Under the pieces are notes generated by a model that did not search any database, had not been told where the DNA came from, and was given only the letters and a program-made list of their open reading frames with translations. The position numbers and the translations under genes were made by a program. Below, piece after piece: positions 45,160-54,634 of a stretch of 64,000 nucleotides of DNA (its first letter is position 1; every line of letters begins with the position of its first letter). The DNA comes from CAVRUD01 sp963849635 (GTDB lineage: Bacteria > Chloroflexota > Chloroflexia > Thermomicrobiales > UBA6265): positions 1-64,000 of the forward strand of contig CAWKIA010000029.1 in assembly GCA_963849635.1 (NCBI GenBank), written 5' to 3'.

Positions 45160-45858
45160 ATGTCGGACGAACGGTCGACGAACGGATCGCAGGCGGACGC
45201 GGCCTACGCGGTGATTCGCCGGGCTGTTCTCCAACTTGAGCTGGCGCCGGGCGAGCAGGTGACCGAGTCGCAGTTGGCGAGCCGCTATGACTTCGGTCGG
45301 GCCGCGGTCCGGTCGGCCCTGACCCGGCTGGGCCACGATAGGCTTGTCCAGGCGATGCCGCGTCACGGCTACGTGATTGCGCCGATCACCTTCCATCAGG
45401 TGCGCGACCTCTTCGGCGTGCGCCTGGTGGTCGAGACGGCCGTAGCGGGGCTAGCCGCCCGGGCCAACGGTCCCGAGATCATCGCCGAACTCGAGCGCCT
45501 CAACGACGCCTGCATCGTCCGTCCCGGCCAGGATGAGCCGCAGTTCCAGCGTAAGGCGAACTCTGCCTTCCATTTGGGTGTGGCCCGGGCATCGGGGAAC
45601 GAGCGGCTGGCCGAGATCGAGCGGACGGTCCTGGATGAGCTGGAGCGGGTGCTTTACCTGCCGGCGATCACCCGCGATGGCGTTCGCGTCGGCGCCAGCT
45701 TCGAAGAGCACGCTCGGATCATCGAGGCCATCCGCCGGGGAGATGCAGATGGCGCGATTGCGGCGGCAACCGACCACATCGTCCCCAACCAGCGCTCCGT
45801 GATCGACGCGCTGATCTCCAGCCCAGGATTGCGCTCAATCAATCTGCTCGGGGTTTAG
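45160..45858 (+). CDS. GntR-family transcriptional regulator (FadR/FCD subfamily)
   Basis: The product has 232 residues from the ATG at 45160. The N-terminal winged helix is AYAVIRRAVLQLELAPGEQV, TESQLASRYDFGRAAVRSAL, and LVQAMPRHGYVIAPI. The all-helical FCD effector domain has RLVVETAVAGLAARA, FHLGVARASGNERLAEI, FEEHARIIEAIRRGDADGAI and a late His in ATDHIVPNQRSV. The His/Asp set could bind metal and an organic acid. It likely controls the M14/peptide-import operon 9 kb to the left, now separated by the transposon. Confidence 0.9.
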   Translation: MSDERSTNGSQADAAYAVIRRAVLQLELAPGEQVTESQLASRYDFGRAAVRSALTRLGHDRLVQAMPRHGYVIAPITFHQVRDLFGVRLVVETAVAGLAARANGPEIIAELERLNDACIVRPGQDEPQFQRKANSAFHLGVARASGNERLAEIERTVLDELERVLYLPAITRDGVRVGASFEEHARIIEAIRRGDADGAIAAATDHIVPNQRSVIDALISSPGLRSINLLGV

Positions 45859-46114
45859 GCCGGGCGTCAGCGGTGATTCCCCTGGTCGCCTCGTGTCGCG
45901 GTGCGATTGATCGCGTCCAATGTTTCCAATGCCAGAGGCCGCGTTTGGCAACCGGACGCGGTGAATCGCGGCCCTACGAACCAAATCGCTCGTTGCAGCC
46001 CAAATACATGGCACGTCCGTCGCCACTGGAATGAGATATGCGGCAGGTGCAGCCGCGCGGTGAACCTGGGCTCGTACCCTGGACCGCGCGGTGCACGCAC
46101 ACGGAGGTTTGTGG

Positions 46115-47621
46115 ATGACTGGTGCCGAACGCGCGGGGTCAAATGCCGCCGGTCCACTGACTCGATCGCGACGGAACCCGCGGTACTTCGCGGTGGCATC
46201 CGGGACAGCGGGGGACGAACGCATCGTCTACCTCACCGGGGCGCACGTCAACAACAACTTCCATGATGGCCTTGGCTTTGGGAAAGAGTGTTCCGATACG
46301 CCGGAGACATTCGACTACGACGCCTACCTCTCCTTCCTCGTCGATCACGGCCACAACTTCATCCGGCTCTGGCGCTGGGAGCAATTCAAGGGCCACCTTG
46401 CTGTCGGTGACGGGGTGCACTTCTGCATGACCCCGCAGCCCTGGCCTCGCACCGGCCCGGGCGCAGCGGCGGATGGCAAGCCGAAGTTTGACCTCGCCGT
46501 GTTCGACCGGAACTTCTTCGACCGCCTCCGCGAGCGCGTCGTCGCCGCCGGCCACATGGGGGTCTACGTGTCGGTGATGCTCTTCGAGGGCTTCAGCCTG
46601 CACCTCACGGAGCCGCCGGACAACATCGAGGGCCATCCGTTTCATGCGGGCAACAACGTCAATGGGATCGGCATCGACTCGATCGTCGATTACCAGGTAC
46701 TCCCGCTCGATCCTCGGATTCGTGATCTCCAGGAGTCCTACATCCGGCAGGTTGTCGATACCGTACACGACCTGCCAAATGTCCTCTACGAAGTGGCCAA
46801 CGAGTCATCCGGACAGACCGCGGACTCCGTGGAGATGCCGGGCGGGATCTCTATCGCCACTCCGATCGGCGATTCAACCCAATGGCAGTACTGGGTGATC
46901 GATGTCGTTAAGCGGTACGAAGAACAGATGGGGTACGACGCGCATCCGATTGGGATGACGTACATGTACCCTGTTCCGGATCAGGCCAGGGCCAATGAGC
47001 CACTGTGGGCGAGCCCGGCAGATTGGATCTCGCCCGGTATGGACGATTCAGAGGTGCCGGGTGAGGGCCGCTGGCTCGAGGATCCGCCGGTCAACGACGG
47101 CGCGAAGGTGGTGATCTCCGATTCGGATCACTACGCACCGTTCGGAACCGATGCGGAATGGGCGTGGAAGTCGTTTCTCCGCGGTCATAACCCGATCCTC
47201 TACGACCTTGGGATCGTCTCTGGGGTTGTGCCCGAGGATCCGTCGGTGGGGACTCCGTCTTACGAGTCACTCGAACCGGCGCGGTATGCGCTGGGTGACA
47301 CACTGCGCTTCGCACGGCGGGTAGATCTTGCCGCGATGACCCCGAGTGGCGATCTGAGTTCGACGGGTTACGCGCTGGCGAACCCTGGCGACGAATATCT
47401 CGTGCTCCAGCCGAGCGAATCCGGTGACGCGTTCACCGTGGATCTGGCTGTCCGGTTCCTACGCGGTCGAGTGGCGCAGCCTCGCCACCCGCGAGGCGCA
47501 TGCGGAGGCCAACGTGACCGTCGCGGGCGACGGCTTCACCGCCTTCACGCCCCCCATTTGCCTCAGCCGGCTCATCGGTCTTGTATTTGAAACGCGTCTG
47601 AGATTCAGCCGAGCCGGCTAG
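46115..47621 (+). CDS. Glycoside-hydrolase-like protein (clan GH-A TIM barrel; frameshift near end)
   Basis: The product is about 500 residues. The TIM-barrel features are RIVYLTGAHVNNNFHDG, FLVDHGHNFIRLWRWEQFKG, MGVYVSVMLFEGFSLHL, and DLPNVLYEVANESSGQTADS, where the Glu of NE is the likely acid/base. AWKSFLRGHNPILYDLG and a small C-terminal beta domain (GSYAVEWRSLATRE, TVAGDGFTAFTPP) follow, the latter after a shift near 47445. No export signal is visible from the ATG at 46115, which has GGAGG upstream. The substrate glycan is unknown. It resembles DUF4038/DUF6298-type putative glycosidases. Confidence 0.65.
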
Positions 47622-48005
47622 CACTCCGCCCAAATTGCGAACACGGGGGACGGTAGAGCGACTCGCCATGCTCTGAGATCTGGTTCTCGACCACCGGGCG
47701 GGTCATCGAGGCGTACCCCGACGAATACGATTTCACGGAATTGCTTCCCCTTGGGTGTGGCCTGGTGACGGCGTGGCATTTGACCAAGAGCCCCCTCGAC
47801 GGGCGAACCGTCGGATTCACCGGCAGCCTTCCCAATGGGACAAGTGGCCCGGAAGAAACAGGGAAGACGCGCTTCGTAGAGTCTCATCATCAACAAACGG
47901 GGCGAGCACCGAAGGGGCCGCCAACACGAGATTCGAACTGACCGGCACCTGAGCTGGTCACCCAACAATGATGAGGCGCCTGCGCGCTCAGAGGAGAACC
48001 AACCG
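47622..48005. other. Intergenic region
   Basis: No convincing gene is seen. One plus frame (FSTTGRVIEAYPDEYDFTEL) is coherent for about 80 codons without a recognisable start or family, so it may be a remnant. The segment ends with GAGGAG just before the next gene. Confidence 0.35.
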
Positions 48006-48684
48006 ATGTCGTCCGTTACTCCGGCCGCCCTGGCCGCTCGCTTCAACCGCCCGTTCCGCGTCGTTGCTCTGCTCTTCCTCGCCATTACCCTGATTGCCGG
48101 AGCCAGCCGGGCCTCAGCCTCCTGGGACGACAGCTCCGCTGAGATCTTCGAGGCCACCGACCTTGCAACCGCCGTCACCGAGCACATGCAGTACTACTGG
48201 GACGATGTCTTCTAGGAGAGCGACATCCGCGCCGAGACCCCGTACGCCGTCCTCTACGACATCTACAACTACGGCTCGACCGGCTGCGGCGATGTCTCGT
48301 AATTACAACTACTCCTTCTACTGCGTGGCCGACGACACCGTCTACGTCAACGTCGACCACGTCCAGGACCTGCGTGAGCAGGAAGGTGATCTCTACGCGG
48401 CGGTGATCGGCGTTGGCCAGCCGCTGAGCATGTCCGTCCTCGACCGCATCGGCGCCCTCGCCTTCGACCGCAACGGCAACGCCGACATCTACAGCCAGGA
48501 GGCCAGCGCCTGCCTGACGGGAGTCTGGACCAACGAGCTCTGGTACGCCGACATCATCAACGAGAACGACGTCCTCTCCGCCGCCCGCGGCCTCTCGACC
48601 GTCGGCCCCACCCTCCCAGACGCCTACCTCTACGGCTTCGAGACCGAAGACCCACAGTCCTGCATCGACGCGATGATCCCGTAA
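48006..48684 (+). pseudogene. Degenerate neutral-zinc-metallopeptidase homologue (ypfJ-like), interrupted
   Basis: A signal peptide (FRVVALLFLAITLIAGASRA) is followed by TEHMQYYWDDVF and then TAG (48213-48215). The text continues ESDIRAETPYAVLYDIYNYG, frame-shifts near 48300, then NYNYSFYCVADDTVYVNVDH, YAAVIGVGQPLSMSVL, ADIYSQEASACLTGVW and NENDVLSAARGLSTVG. This parallels the family's FYCPADRTIY, HExGHHVQ, ELQADCxAGVW and final helix, but IGVGQPL stands where the zinc HExxH should be. It would therefore be inactive even if the frame were repaired. A strong terminator follows. Confidence 0.55.
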
Positions 48685-48708
48685 CATCCGCTCAAATCCG
48701 ATAATCTC

Positions 48709-48746
48709 AATCGCCCCTGCCCCGGACTTCCGGGGCAGGGGCGATT
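48709..48746 (+). terminator. Strong intrinsic terminator
   Basis: A perfect 17-bp stem (AATCGCCCCTGCCCCGG and its complement) with a 4-base loop is followed by CGTTTTC. It ends the degenerate metallopeptidase gene. Confidence 0.85.
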
Positions 48747-48933
48747 CGTTTTCTGGACGATGCAGAGGTCCTCTGGGTGCATAGAGCGGATAACAATGGC
48801 GCCCACCTCTTGCCACGCCGGTCATCCAGATGGTCAGCGGGCCGCATTGTTTTGTTCGGAAGTAGACTGGGCTATCGGGGTCGACAGTTCTTGACCGTGC
48901 TCGATCGGCACGGGCTCACCGTGGAGTAGAGCG

Positions 48934-49161
48934 ATGCATGCCGACGACCGCTACCCCATCGTGGTTGCCTGGTCCGAGGAAGATCGGGTGTGGGTGGCCG
49001 ATGTTCCCGACCTGAAGTACTGCACGGCGCATGGGGACTCCCCCGAGGAAGCCCTGCGGGAGGCCGTGATCGCCCGACGGTTGTGGCTTCGCACCGCGCG
49101 AGAGGAGGGCATCCCCCTTCCTGAGCCGACCGTTCCGGACGTCCTGGCCCGAGCGGGGTGA
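48934..49161 (+). CDS. hicB: HicB-family antitoxin-like protein
   Basis: The product has 75 residues with the HicB partial RNase-H fold: PIVVAWSEEDRVWVADVPDL, then TAHGDSPEEALREAVIARRL and an Arg-rich helix. There is no hicA toxin gene beside it, and no C-terminal DNA-binding segment. It may be an orphan antitoxin or a protein of the wider UPF0150 group. It stands alone between a terminator and the convergent peptide-permease gene. Confidence 0.75.
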   Translation: MHADDRYPIVVAWSEEDRVWVADVPDLKYCTAHGDSPEEALREAVIARRLWLRTAREEGIPLPEPTVPDVLARAG

Positions 49162-49323
49162 CGCAATCGGACCCAGTATCCAACCGCGTCGACTTGAGTC
49201 GGTAACGGTATTCCCGATCGGAATTCGGTCGATTTGAGGCCGGGCGGATAGCGGTCCGCCCCTTCAGTGAGTGGTGACGCAGAATGGAGTGCCGACGCCG
49301 TCGGTGAACTGCGGACTCGCGTC

Positions 49324-50124
49324 CTATCGTTTCCTATGTCTCGGGTCCAGCGCGTCCCGCAGCCCATCGCCCATCAGGTTGAACGACAGAACCGTCAGGA
49401 AGATGGCCAGGCCGGGGAAGACCGTTAGCCACCAGGCGCCGTAGAGCATCTCGCGCTGGCCGTCCTGGAGCATGTTGCCCCAGCTTGGCGTGGGGATCTG
49501 GACGCCCTGGCCGAGGTAGCTCAGGCTGGCCTCCAGCAAGATGGCATAGGAGAGCCAGAGGGTGGCCTCGACGATGATGATCGCCAGGGTGTTGGGGAGG
49601 AGGTGGCGGATCATGATCCGGGCCGGCGAGCCGCCGATCGCCCGGGCCGCGGTGACGAACTCCTGCTCACGCAGCGCCAGGAACTGGCCGCGGACAAGGC
49701 GGGCAGCGCCGGGCCAGGAGAAGAGCCCAATGATGATCACCGTCGTTTGTAACCCCGGCGTGAAGAGGGCCGCCGCCGTGATCAGTAACATCAAGAGTGG
49801 GATCGCCAGCAGGATGTCGGTGAAGCGCATGATGATCGAGTCGACCAAGCCGCCGAAGAAGCCGGCTGCCGCGCCTAGCGTGACCCCGATGGACATGATG
49901 AGCACAACCGCCGCAAACCCGGCCGCCAGCGAGACTTGCCCACCCTTGACCAACCGGGCGTAAACATCGCGGCCGTTGCGGTCCGTGCCGAACCAGTGCT
50001 CCGACGAGGGCGGCGTATTGCGCATGCCTGACTGGATTGCATCGTAATCGTAGCGAGAGATGAATGGCGCCAGGATCGCGATCAGATAGAGCAGGATGAT
50101 CACGACCATCCCGCCAACCGCCAA
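49324..50124 (-). CDS. Dipeptide/oligopeptide ABC transporter permease, DppC type (N-terminus uncertain)
   Basis: The listed coordinates give 266 residues: VGGMVVIILLYLIAILAPFI, the OppC/DppC signature HWFGTDRNGRDVYARLVKGG, then four more helices and the EAA loop FVTAARAIGGSPARIMIRHL. Homologues start about 25-45 residues earlier. In-frame sequence upstream (VRRHQTIKRFARNKLAVGG) supports an extension, but the expected MDSMATERTDALG start is in another frame, and heptanucleotide repeats lie there. A frameshift near 50,200 is likely. It is the last gene of the second peptide importer; no ATPase gene is local. Confidence 0.87.
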   Translation of the reverse strand: MAVGGMVVIILLYLIAILAPFISRYDYDAIQSGMRNTPPSSEHWFGTDRNGRDVYARLVKGGQVSLAAGFAAVVLIMSIGVTLGAAAGFFGGLVDSIIMRFTDILLAIPLLMLLITAAALFTPGLQTTVIIIGLFSWPGAARLVRGQFLALREQEFVTAARAIGGSPARIMIRHLLPNTLAIIIVEATLWLSYAILLEASLSYLGQGVQIPTPSWGNMLQDGQREMLYGAWWLTVFPGLAIFLTVLSFNLMGDGLRDALDPRHRKR

Positions 50125-50195
50125 TTTGTTTCGGGCGAACCGCTTGATCGTTTGATGGCGACGTACCGGAGGAATCGACGCCAGGGCTAGAATCG

Positions 50196-50323
50196 GCGTC
50201 CGGCGTTCGGCGTTCGGCGCTCGCGCGCCCCAACGCGTCGGTTCGCTCGGTCGCCATGCTGTCCATGCGCAAACGCTCCAATCAGGTCCGAACGCCGAAC
50301 GCCGAACGCCGAATGCCGAATGC
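50196..50323. repeat. Inverted heptanucleotide arrays between DppB and DppC genes
   Basis: GCGTCCG, GCGTTCG, GCGTTCG, GCGCTCG (50196-50223) is inverted relative to CGAACGC x3, CGAATGC x2 (50289-50323). The arrays flank the N-terminal coding region of the DppC-type gene and would pair in the transcript. Confidence 0.75.
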
Positions 50324-50331
50324 CGAAAATT

Positions 50332-51300
50332 CTATCCCGCGACCGAAACTCGGGGATCGACGAGGGCGTACAAGATGTCCGTGATCAAGTTGACGACCAT
50401 GACCGCCAAACCGGTGATCATTGTCACGCCCAGGATGACAGGATAGTCGCGCCGGGTGATGGCGTCGAAAGTCAGGGCGCCGATCCCCGGCCAGGCGAAG
50501 ATCTGCTCGATGACGACTGCCCCGCTCAGAATCCGTGGCAGCTGCAACCCGATGACCGTCACCATCGGGATCAGGGCGTTGCGCAGGGCGTGGCGATAGA
50601 GGACCGTGTTGCCACTGAGCCCCTTCGCCCGGGCGGTCGTGACGTAGTCCTGGTGGATGACTTCGAGCATCGACGAGCGCATGAACCGGGCGAAGTAGGC
50701 GACGTTGGGTAGCACCAGCACTATTACCGGCATCACCCAGTATTTGAGCCGTTCGGGGTAACCCACGTCGCTCTGACCGGCGCTGAGCGTCGGGAGCCAC
50801 CCGAGCTCGACCCCGAGCCAGATCTGCAGCAGGAGCGCCAGCCAGAAATTGGGCAGCGCCAGCCCGATAAACGATCCGACCGTAACACTATTATCTGTCG
50901 CCGAGTACTGCCTTGTCGCCGAGATGATCCCGACCGGGATCGCGATGAGCAGCCCGAGGAAGAGCGCGATCGACTGAAGCTGGATGGTGCCCCAGAACCG
51001 GTCGCCAATAAGCTCCAGGACCGGGGTGCGGTTGAACGTGTAGGCGGTGCCGAAATCGCCTTGAGCGAGTTGCCCGACCCACTTGACATACTGGATCGGG
51101 AGCGGCTGATCGAGTCCGAACTTTTGGCGCGTCTCCTCGACGAAGTCGGGGTTGTCGGCGCCGCGTTCGCCCAGCATCGCCAGGACGGGATCGCCCGGGG
51201 CGGTGTGGATCAGGGTGAACATGACCAGGCTGAGCCCGATCATCAGCGGCACGAGGAAGAGCGTGCGCCGGATCAGATATGCGACCGTTCCGCTCTGCAT
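50332..51300 (-). CDS. Dipeptide/oligopeptide ABC transporter permease, DppB type
   Basis: The product has 322 residues from the ATG at 51300. The N-terminal LIRRTLFLVPLMIGLSLVMF, HTAPGDPVLAMLGERG, the loop LPIQYVKWVGQLAQGDFGTA, VGSFIGLALPNFWLALLLQI, and the EAA loop DYVTTARAKGLSGNTVLYRH are canonical. Six membrane segments are visible. It pairs with the DppC-type permease downstream. It is separated from the binding-protein gene by a 91-bp hairpin of heptanucleotides. Confidence 0.92.
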   Translation of the reverse strand: MQSGTVAYLIRRTLFLVPLMIGLSLVMFTLIHTAPGDPVLAMLGERGADNPDFVEETRQKFGLDQPLPIQYVKWVGQLAQGDFGTAYTFNRTPVLELIGDRFWGTIQLQSIALFLGLLIAIPVGIISATRQYSATDNSVTVGSFIGLALPNFWLALLLQIWLGVELGWLPTLSAGQSDVGYPERLKYWVMPVIVLVLPNVAYFARFMRSSMLEVIHQDYVTTARAKGLSGNTVLYRHALRNALIPMVTVIGLQLPRILSGAVVIEQIFAWPGIGALTFDAITRRDYPVILGVTMITGLAVMVVNLITDILYALVDPRVSVAG

Positions 51301-51313
51301 GTCCGCCTCTTGC

Positions 51314-51388
51314 GAGACGTGAGTCGTGAGACGTGAGACGTGAGTAGACAGGATTTTGTCACTCCCGCCTCCCGTCTCATGCCTCACG
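51314..51388. repeat. Inverted heptanucleotide arrays between binding-protein and DppB genes
   Basis: GAGACGT, GAGTCGT, GAGACGT, GAGACGT, GAGTAGA (51314-51348) faces ACTCCCG, CCTCCCG, TCTCATG, CCTCACG (51361-51388). The 7-base unit is that of the arrays at 32891 and 33086. It starts 4 bp from the binding-protein stop. Confidence 0.8.
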
Positions 51389-51391
51389 TCC

Positions 51392-53077
51392 TTACTCGGT
51401 GACCGTCCAGTTCTCGACCGTGTGGTGCAGGCCGAAGGCGGCACTGTCGGTGTAGCCCTGGAAGCGGTTGTCGACCGTGTGCAGGAAGGGGCGGTACCAG
51501 GCGAAGAAGATCGGCAGATCCTCCATCAGGATGGCCTGGATGTCCTTGTAGATCAGCTTGGCCGCTTCCTGGTCAAGCTCCTCGGTCGCCTGCTTGAGGA
51601 GAACATCGAGGTCCGGGTTGGTGTAGTTGCCGTAGTTGCCGGAGCCGCCCGTAATGAACTGCTCGGCCAATTCGCTCGGCTCGGCGGTGACGCCGCCGAA
51701 GACGACGCCGTTGACGTCGTAGTCCTTGGCCTCGACGCGCTCGATCAGGGTGGTGTACTCGATCGCCTCGGCCTCGACGTTGATCCCCAGCGGCTCCAAC
51801 GCCTGTTGCGAGTAGACCAGGAAGTCCTCGCGCAGCGGGTTGCCCTTATTGACCATGAACTTGACCGAGACGCCGCCCTCCGGGATGCCGGCGGTGGCGA
51901 TCAGTTCCTTGGCGCCTTCCGGATCGAACGGGATCGGCTGCAGCTCAGGATCGTATGCCCAGGAATCCGGCGCGATCGGGCCGACGCCTTCCTGCCCAAG
52001 GCCGTAGAGGGAGTCGAGGGCGAACTGCTTCATGTCGAGCGACATGGCGATCGCGCGGCGGACTTCCTTCTTGGCGGCCCATTCATTGGCCATATTGAAC
52101 TGCCAGCCGTCCGGCGAGGTGAACGGGGGGATGAGGACGGTCAGGTTGCCCGAGTCCTCGAGCTGGGCCTTGGCGGCGGGGTTGGGGTAGTTGGAGGTGT
52201 GGATCTCGCCCGAGAGGAGCGCGGTCACCAGGGACTGCGCATCGGGGATGGTCCGGTGGACCAGGCGCTGGATCGCGGGCTTGCCGGCCTGCCAGTAGTT
52301 CGGATTGGCGGTGGCGACGAAGTCTCCGCCGACCTCCCACGACTCATAGACGAACGGCCCGGCCCCGATCGGCGCCTGGAAAAACTCGTCGTCCGTCAGG
52401 TTCTTGCCGTCCAGCGCCGCCTTGGGGACGGGGTGGATGAAGCGCAGGTTGAAGAGGAAGGGGGCGTCCGGCTTGGCCAGGGTGATCTCAAGACTCTTGG
52501 GGCCGAGGACCTTGATGCCGGAGACGTCGGTCGCGGTGCCGGCGACATAGTCTTCGGCGCCGGCGATCGAGGTGTACTTGGTCTGGCGGGGGGAGACGGT
52601 ATCGGCCGCCAGCATGCCCTTGATGGTGAAGGCGACATCGTCGGCGGTGAGGTCGGTGCCGTCAGAGTACTTGGCGTTTTCCTGGATGGTGAAGACGTAG
52701 GTCAGGTTGTCGAGGGTCCAGTCCGCCGCGAGGCCGATGCCTGGGGTCGGCAGGAAGGTATCGACCGCAACGCCGACGAACTCGTCGTAGAGCCACTTAG
52801 AGCGGACGTCCGCTTCGGAGTCATTGGCCAGGAACGGGTTGATCGTGCTGGCCTCGCCCAGGGTGCCGATGATGAGTTCAGAACCATCGTCCTGGTACTG
52901 GGCGCTGCGCATCCCGCGTGGGGCGGGAGCGGCCGCTGCCGGCCGCAGGGCGACGCCCGCTGCCAGGGCCGCGCTGGCGGCCGCGCTACTTCCGATGAAT
53001 CCACGACGCGAGAGACCGGTTGACGACGCTGTCTTTGCTGCAGAACCGCCCGGTTTCACAGTCTGGTCTTCGCTCAC
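51392..53077 (-). CDS. Peptide ABC transporter substrate-binding protein (family 5)
   Basis: The product has 561 residues from the GTG at 53077 with GGAGGAG upstream. A Tat-type signal (LSRRGFIGSSAAASAALAAG) is present. The family-5 fold has ELIIGTLGEASTINPFLAND, AKYSDGTDLTADDVAFTIKG, APIGAGPFVYESWEVGGDF, EVRRAIAMSLDMKQFALDSL and LPIFFAWYRPFLHTVDNRFQ. It captures peptides or nickel-like ligands for the DppB/C-type permeases. The C-terminal stop abuts the inverted heptanucleotide arrays. Confidence 0.92.
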   Translation of the reverse strand: MSEDQTVKPGGSAAKTASSTGLSRRGFIGSSAAASAALAAGVALRPAAAAPAPRGMRSAQYQDDGSELIIGTLGEASTINPFLANDSEADVRSKWLYDEFVGVAVDTFLPTPGIGLAADWTLDNLTYVFTIQENAKYSDGTDLTADDVAFTIKGMLAADTVSPRQTKYTSIAGAEDYVAGTATDVSGIKVLGPKSLEITLAKPDAPFLFNLRFIHPVPKAALDGKNLTDDEFFQAPIGAGPFVYESWEVGGDFVATANPNYWQAGKPAIQRLVHRTIPDAQSLVTALLSGEIHTSNYPNPAAKAQLEDSGNLTVLIPPFTSPDGWQFNMANEWAAKKEVRRAIAMSLDMKQFALDSLYGLGQEGVGPIAPDSWAYDPELQPIPFDPEGAKELIATAGIPEGGVSVKFMVNKGNPLREDFLVYSQQALEPLGINVEAEAIEYTTLIERVEAKDYDVNGVVFGGVTAEPSELAEQFITGGSGNYGNYTNPDLDVLLKQATEELDQEAAKLIYKDIQAILMEDLPIFFAWYRPFLHTVDNRFQGYTDSAAFGLHHTVENWTVTE

Positions 53078-53481
53078 GTGTTCTCCTCCGTTGGTTCGAC
53101 ATGCAGGCCAAAACGGCCATGCGGGCTGGGAAGCGTTCGGGGCTCGAATCACCGGCCCAAACGCGGTCGGGTCCTCTGGCACAGGCGCCAATTCGGATCG
53201 GGCGGGGGCCAGGGAAGCGGCTGGCGATCCAGATTGGAACGGGCCGAAAACCGGGACCGGGACCCATACGTCGGACCGAAACGGCGTGTCGAGGTGGCGG
53301 CAGCGTAGCAGCGGTCACGGATCACTGTCAATTCAGACCGGGCCGCGTATTCGTGCAGTTTGCCCAGGGTGAGGGCTGGTTTGCCAAACCAAACATGAGC
53401 GAGGGGCGAATCTAGGCAAGCCTTCTAATGCACGTCCGCTTGCACACTTGGCTCGCACTGATCAACGTGCCCGGCTTTCCC
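53078..53481. other. Intergenic region upstream of the second peptide operon
   Basis: No gene is seen here. It should carry the promoter of the minus-strand peptide operon and the end of the epimerase gene. I could not place promoter boxes or a clear terminator. Confidence 0.4.
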
Positions 53482-54525
53482 CTACCGCCCAGCGAGGAAC
53501 TCGTCCTCCGCGGCGTAGTCGAACTGCTCGGGTGGCCATTCCGCCGGAGGGTGATCGCGCTCCCAGGCGATGGCCCGGCTAAGGGCGCTGTGGCGGGGCA
53601 CTGGCTCGGTGTAGCCCAGTTCGGCCCTGATCCGGTCGGAGCCAATGTGCAAGAGTTGGTCGAGGCTGGCGCCCGGGGCGAGGTGGGCTGGCAGGTCGGC
53701 GTCCGGGACCACGACGATCTCGCCATTCCAACCGGCGATGTCCGCTAGCTCGCGGATGACCTCGGCTTCGATCGGTTGCTCGGGCTCGGCGACGTTGTAG
53801 ATCCTGCCCTGGCCAGATTGTCCCGCGCCGTGAGGATGAGTCGCGGCCCTGGCGATTGCGGCGGCGACGTTCTCGACAAAGGAGCGGCCCCAGCGCATCT
53901 TCGCCTGGGACTCACTCAGGATGATGGCCGGGCGGCCGTCGCCCATCCGCTTGACGTAATCGAAGAAGCGGTGTTGACCGTCGCGCGGGCCGTAGACCAT
54001 CGGTAGGCGCAGGATGACGCCCTGGGTGGCGGGGTCACCGAGGACGATCTCCTCGACATCGATCTTGTCGTAATCGTCCATCACTGCCTGGGGATCGTCC
54101 GCTGGGCGGCGTTCCTCGCCCCGGTAGGGGTAGCGTTTTTCGCGCAGCGGCGAATCCTCGGTCAGGGGGACAGGATCGGGCGGCCCGGGCTCCGTCCCGA
54201 TAATCCGGCCAAAGGCGCGGTAAACATCGGCACTGCTGATGGCGACGACCCGGCCGGTGATCCCTCGAAACGTCTCCATCACGGCTGTCGCGTCCGCCCC
54301 GGTGATCGGGCGCATATCGATCACGACCTCCGGCGCGGCGTGCTCAAACTCCGTTCGGTAGTCCCCCAGCCGGGTTCGATCACCGTGGATGTGAGCCACA
54401 TCCGGCAGCCCCTCCGCCTCGGTCTCTCCCCGGTGGAAGAGCGTCACCGCGTGACCGTCGCCGACGAGATGCCGCACGACATCCGGACCGATGAACCGGG
54501 TTCCGCCGAGAATGAGAATGCGCAT
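53482..54525 (-). CDS. NAD-dependent epimerase/dehydratase (extended SDR)
   Basis: The product has 347 residues. The Rossmann motif is MRILILGGTRFIGPDVV, followed by HAVTLFHRGETE and the strand VVIDMRPI, with VVAISSADVYRAFG and a YPYRGEERR region. Where classical SDR enzymes have YxxxK, this protein has a less clear Tyr/Lys motif (near KIDVEEIVLG), as in the atypical isoflavone-reductase/CDP-glucose-type group. RLPMVYGPRDGQHRFFDYVK and the C-terminal AELGYTEPVPRHSALSRAIA follow. It probably binds NAD and a nucleotide sugar or similar. Confidence 0.85.
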   Translation of the reverse strand: MRILILGGTRFIGPDVVRHLVGDGHAVTLFHRGETEAEGLPDVAHIHGDRTRLGDYRTEFEHAAPEVVIDMRPITGADATAVMETFRGITGRVVAISSADVYRAFGRIIGTEPGPPDPVPLTEDSPLREKRYPYRGEERRPADDPQAVMDDYDKIDVEEIVLGDPATQGVILRLPMVYGPRDGQHRFFDYVKRMGDGRPAIILSESQAKMRWGRSFVENVAAAIARAATHPHGAGQSGQGRIYNVAEPEQPIEAEVIRELADIAGWNGEIVVVPDADLPAHLAPGASLDQLLHIGSDRIRAELGYTEPVPRHSALSRAIAWERDHPPAEWPPEQFDYAAEDEFLAGR

Positions 54526-54634
54526 ATGACCTCCGTCGACGGCCCACTATCCCTCTTCTCCGTAACGCTGCATGGAGAGGCGGGAGCGTGGCGTCCGACA
54601 TTCGCGGCGCTTCGACAGTGCCCCGGCTGAACCC

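Noticed and set aside
51356..53023. Plus-strand open frame of 555 codons opposite the peptide-binding-protein gene
   Set aside because: It is an antisense shadow made mainly of Gly/Val/Asp/Arg; the minus strand has a complete Tat-signal binding protein.
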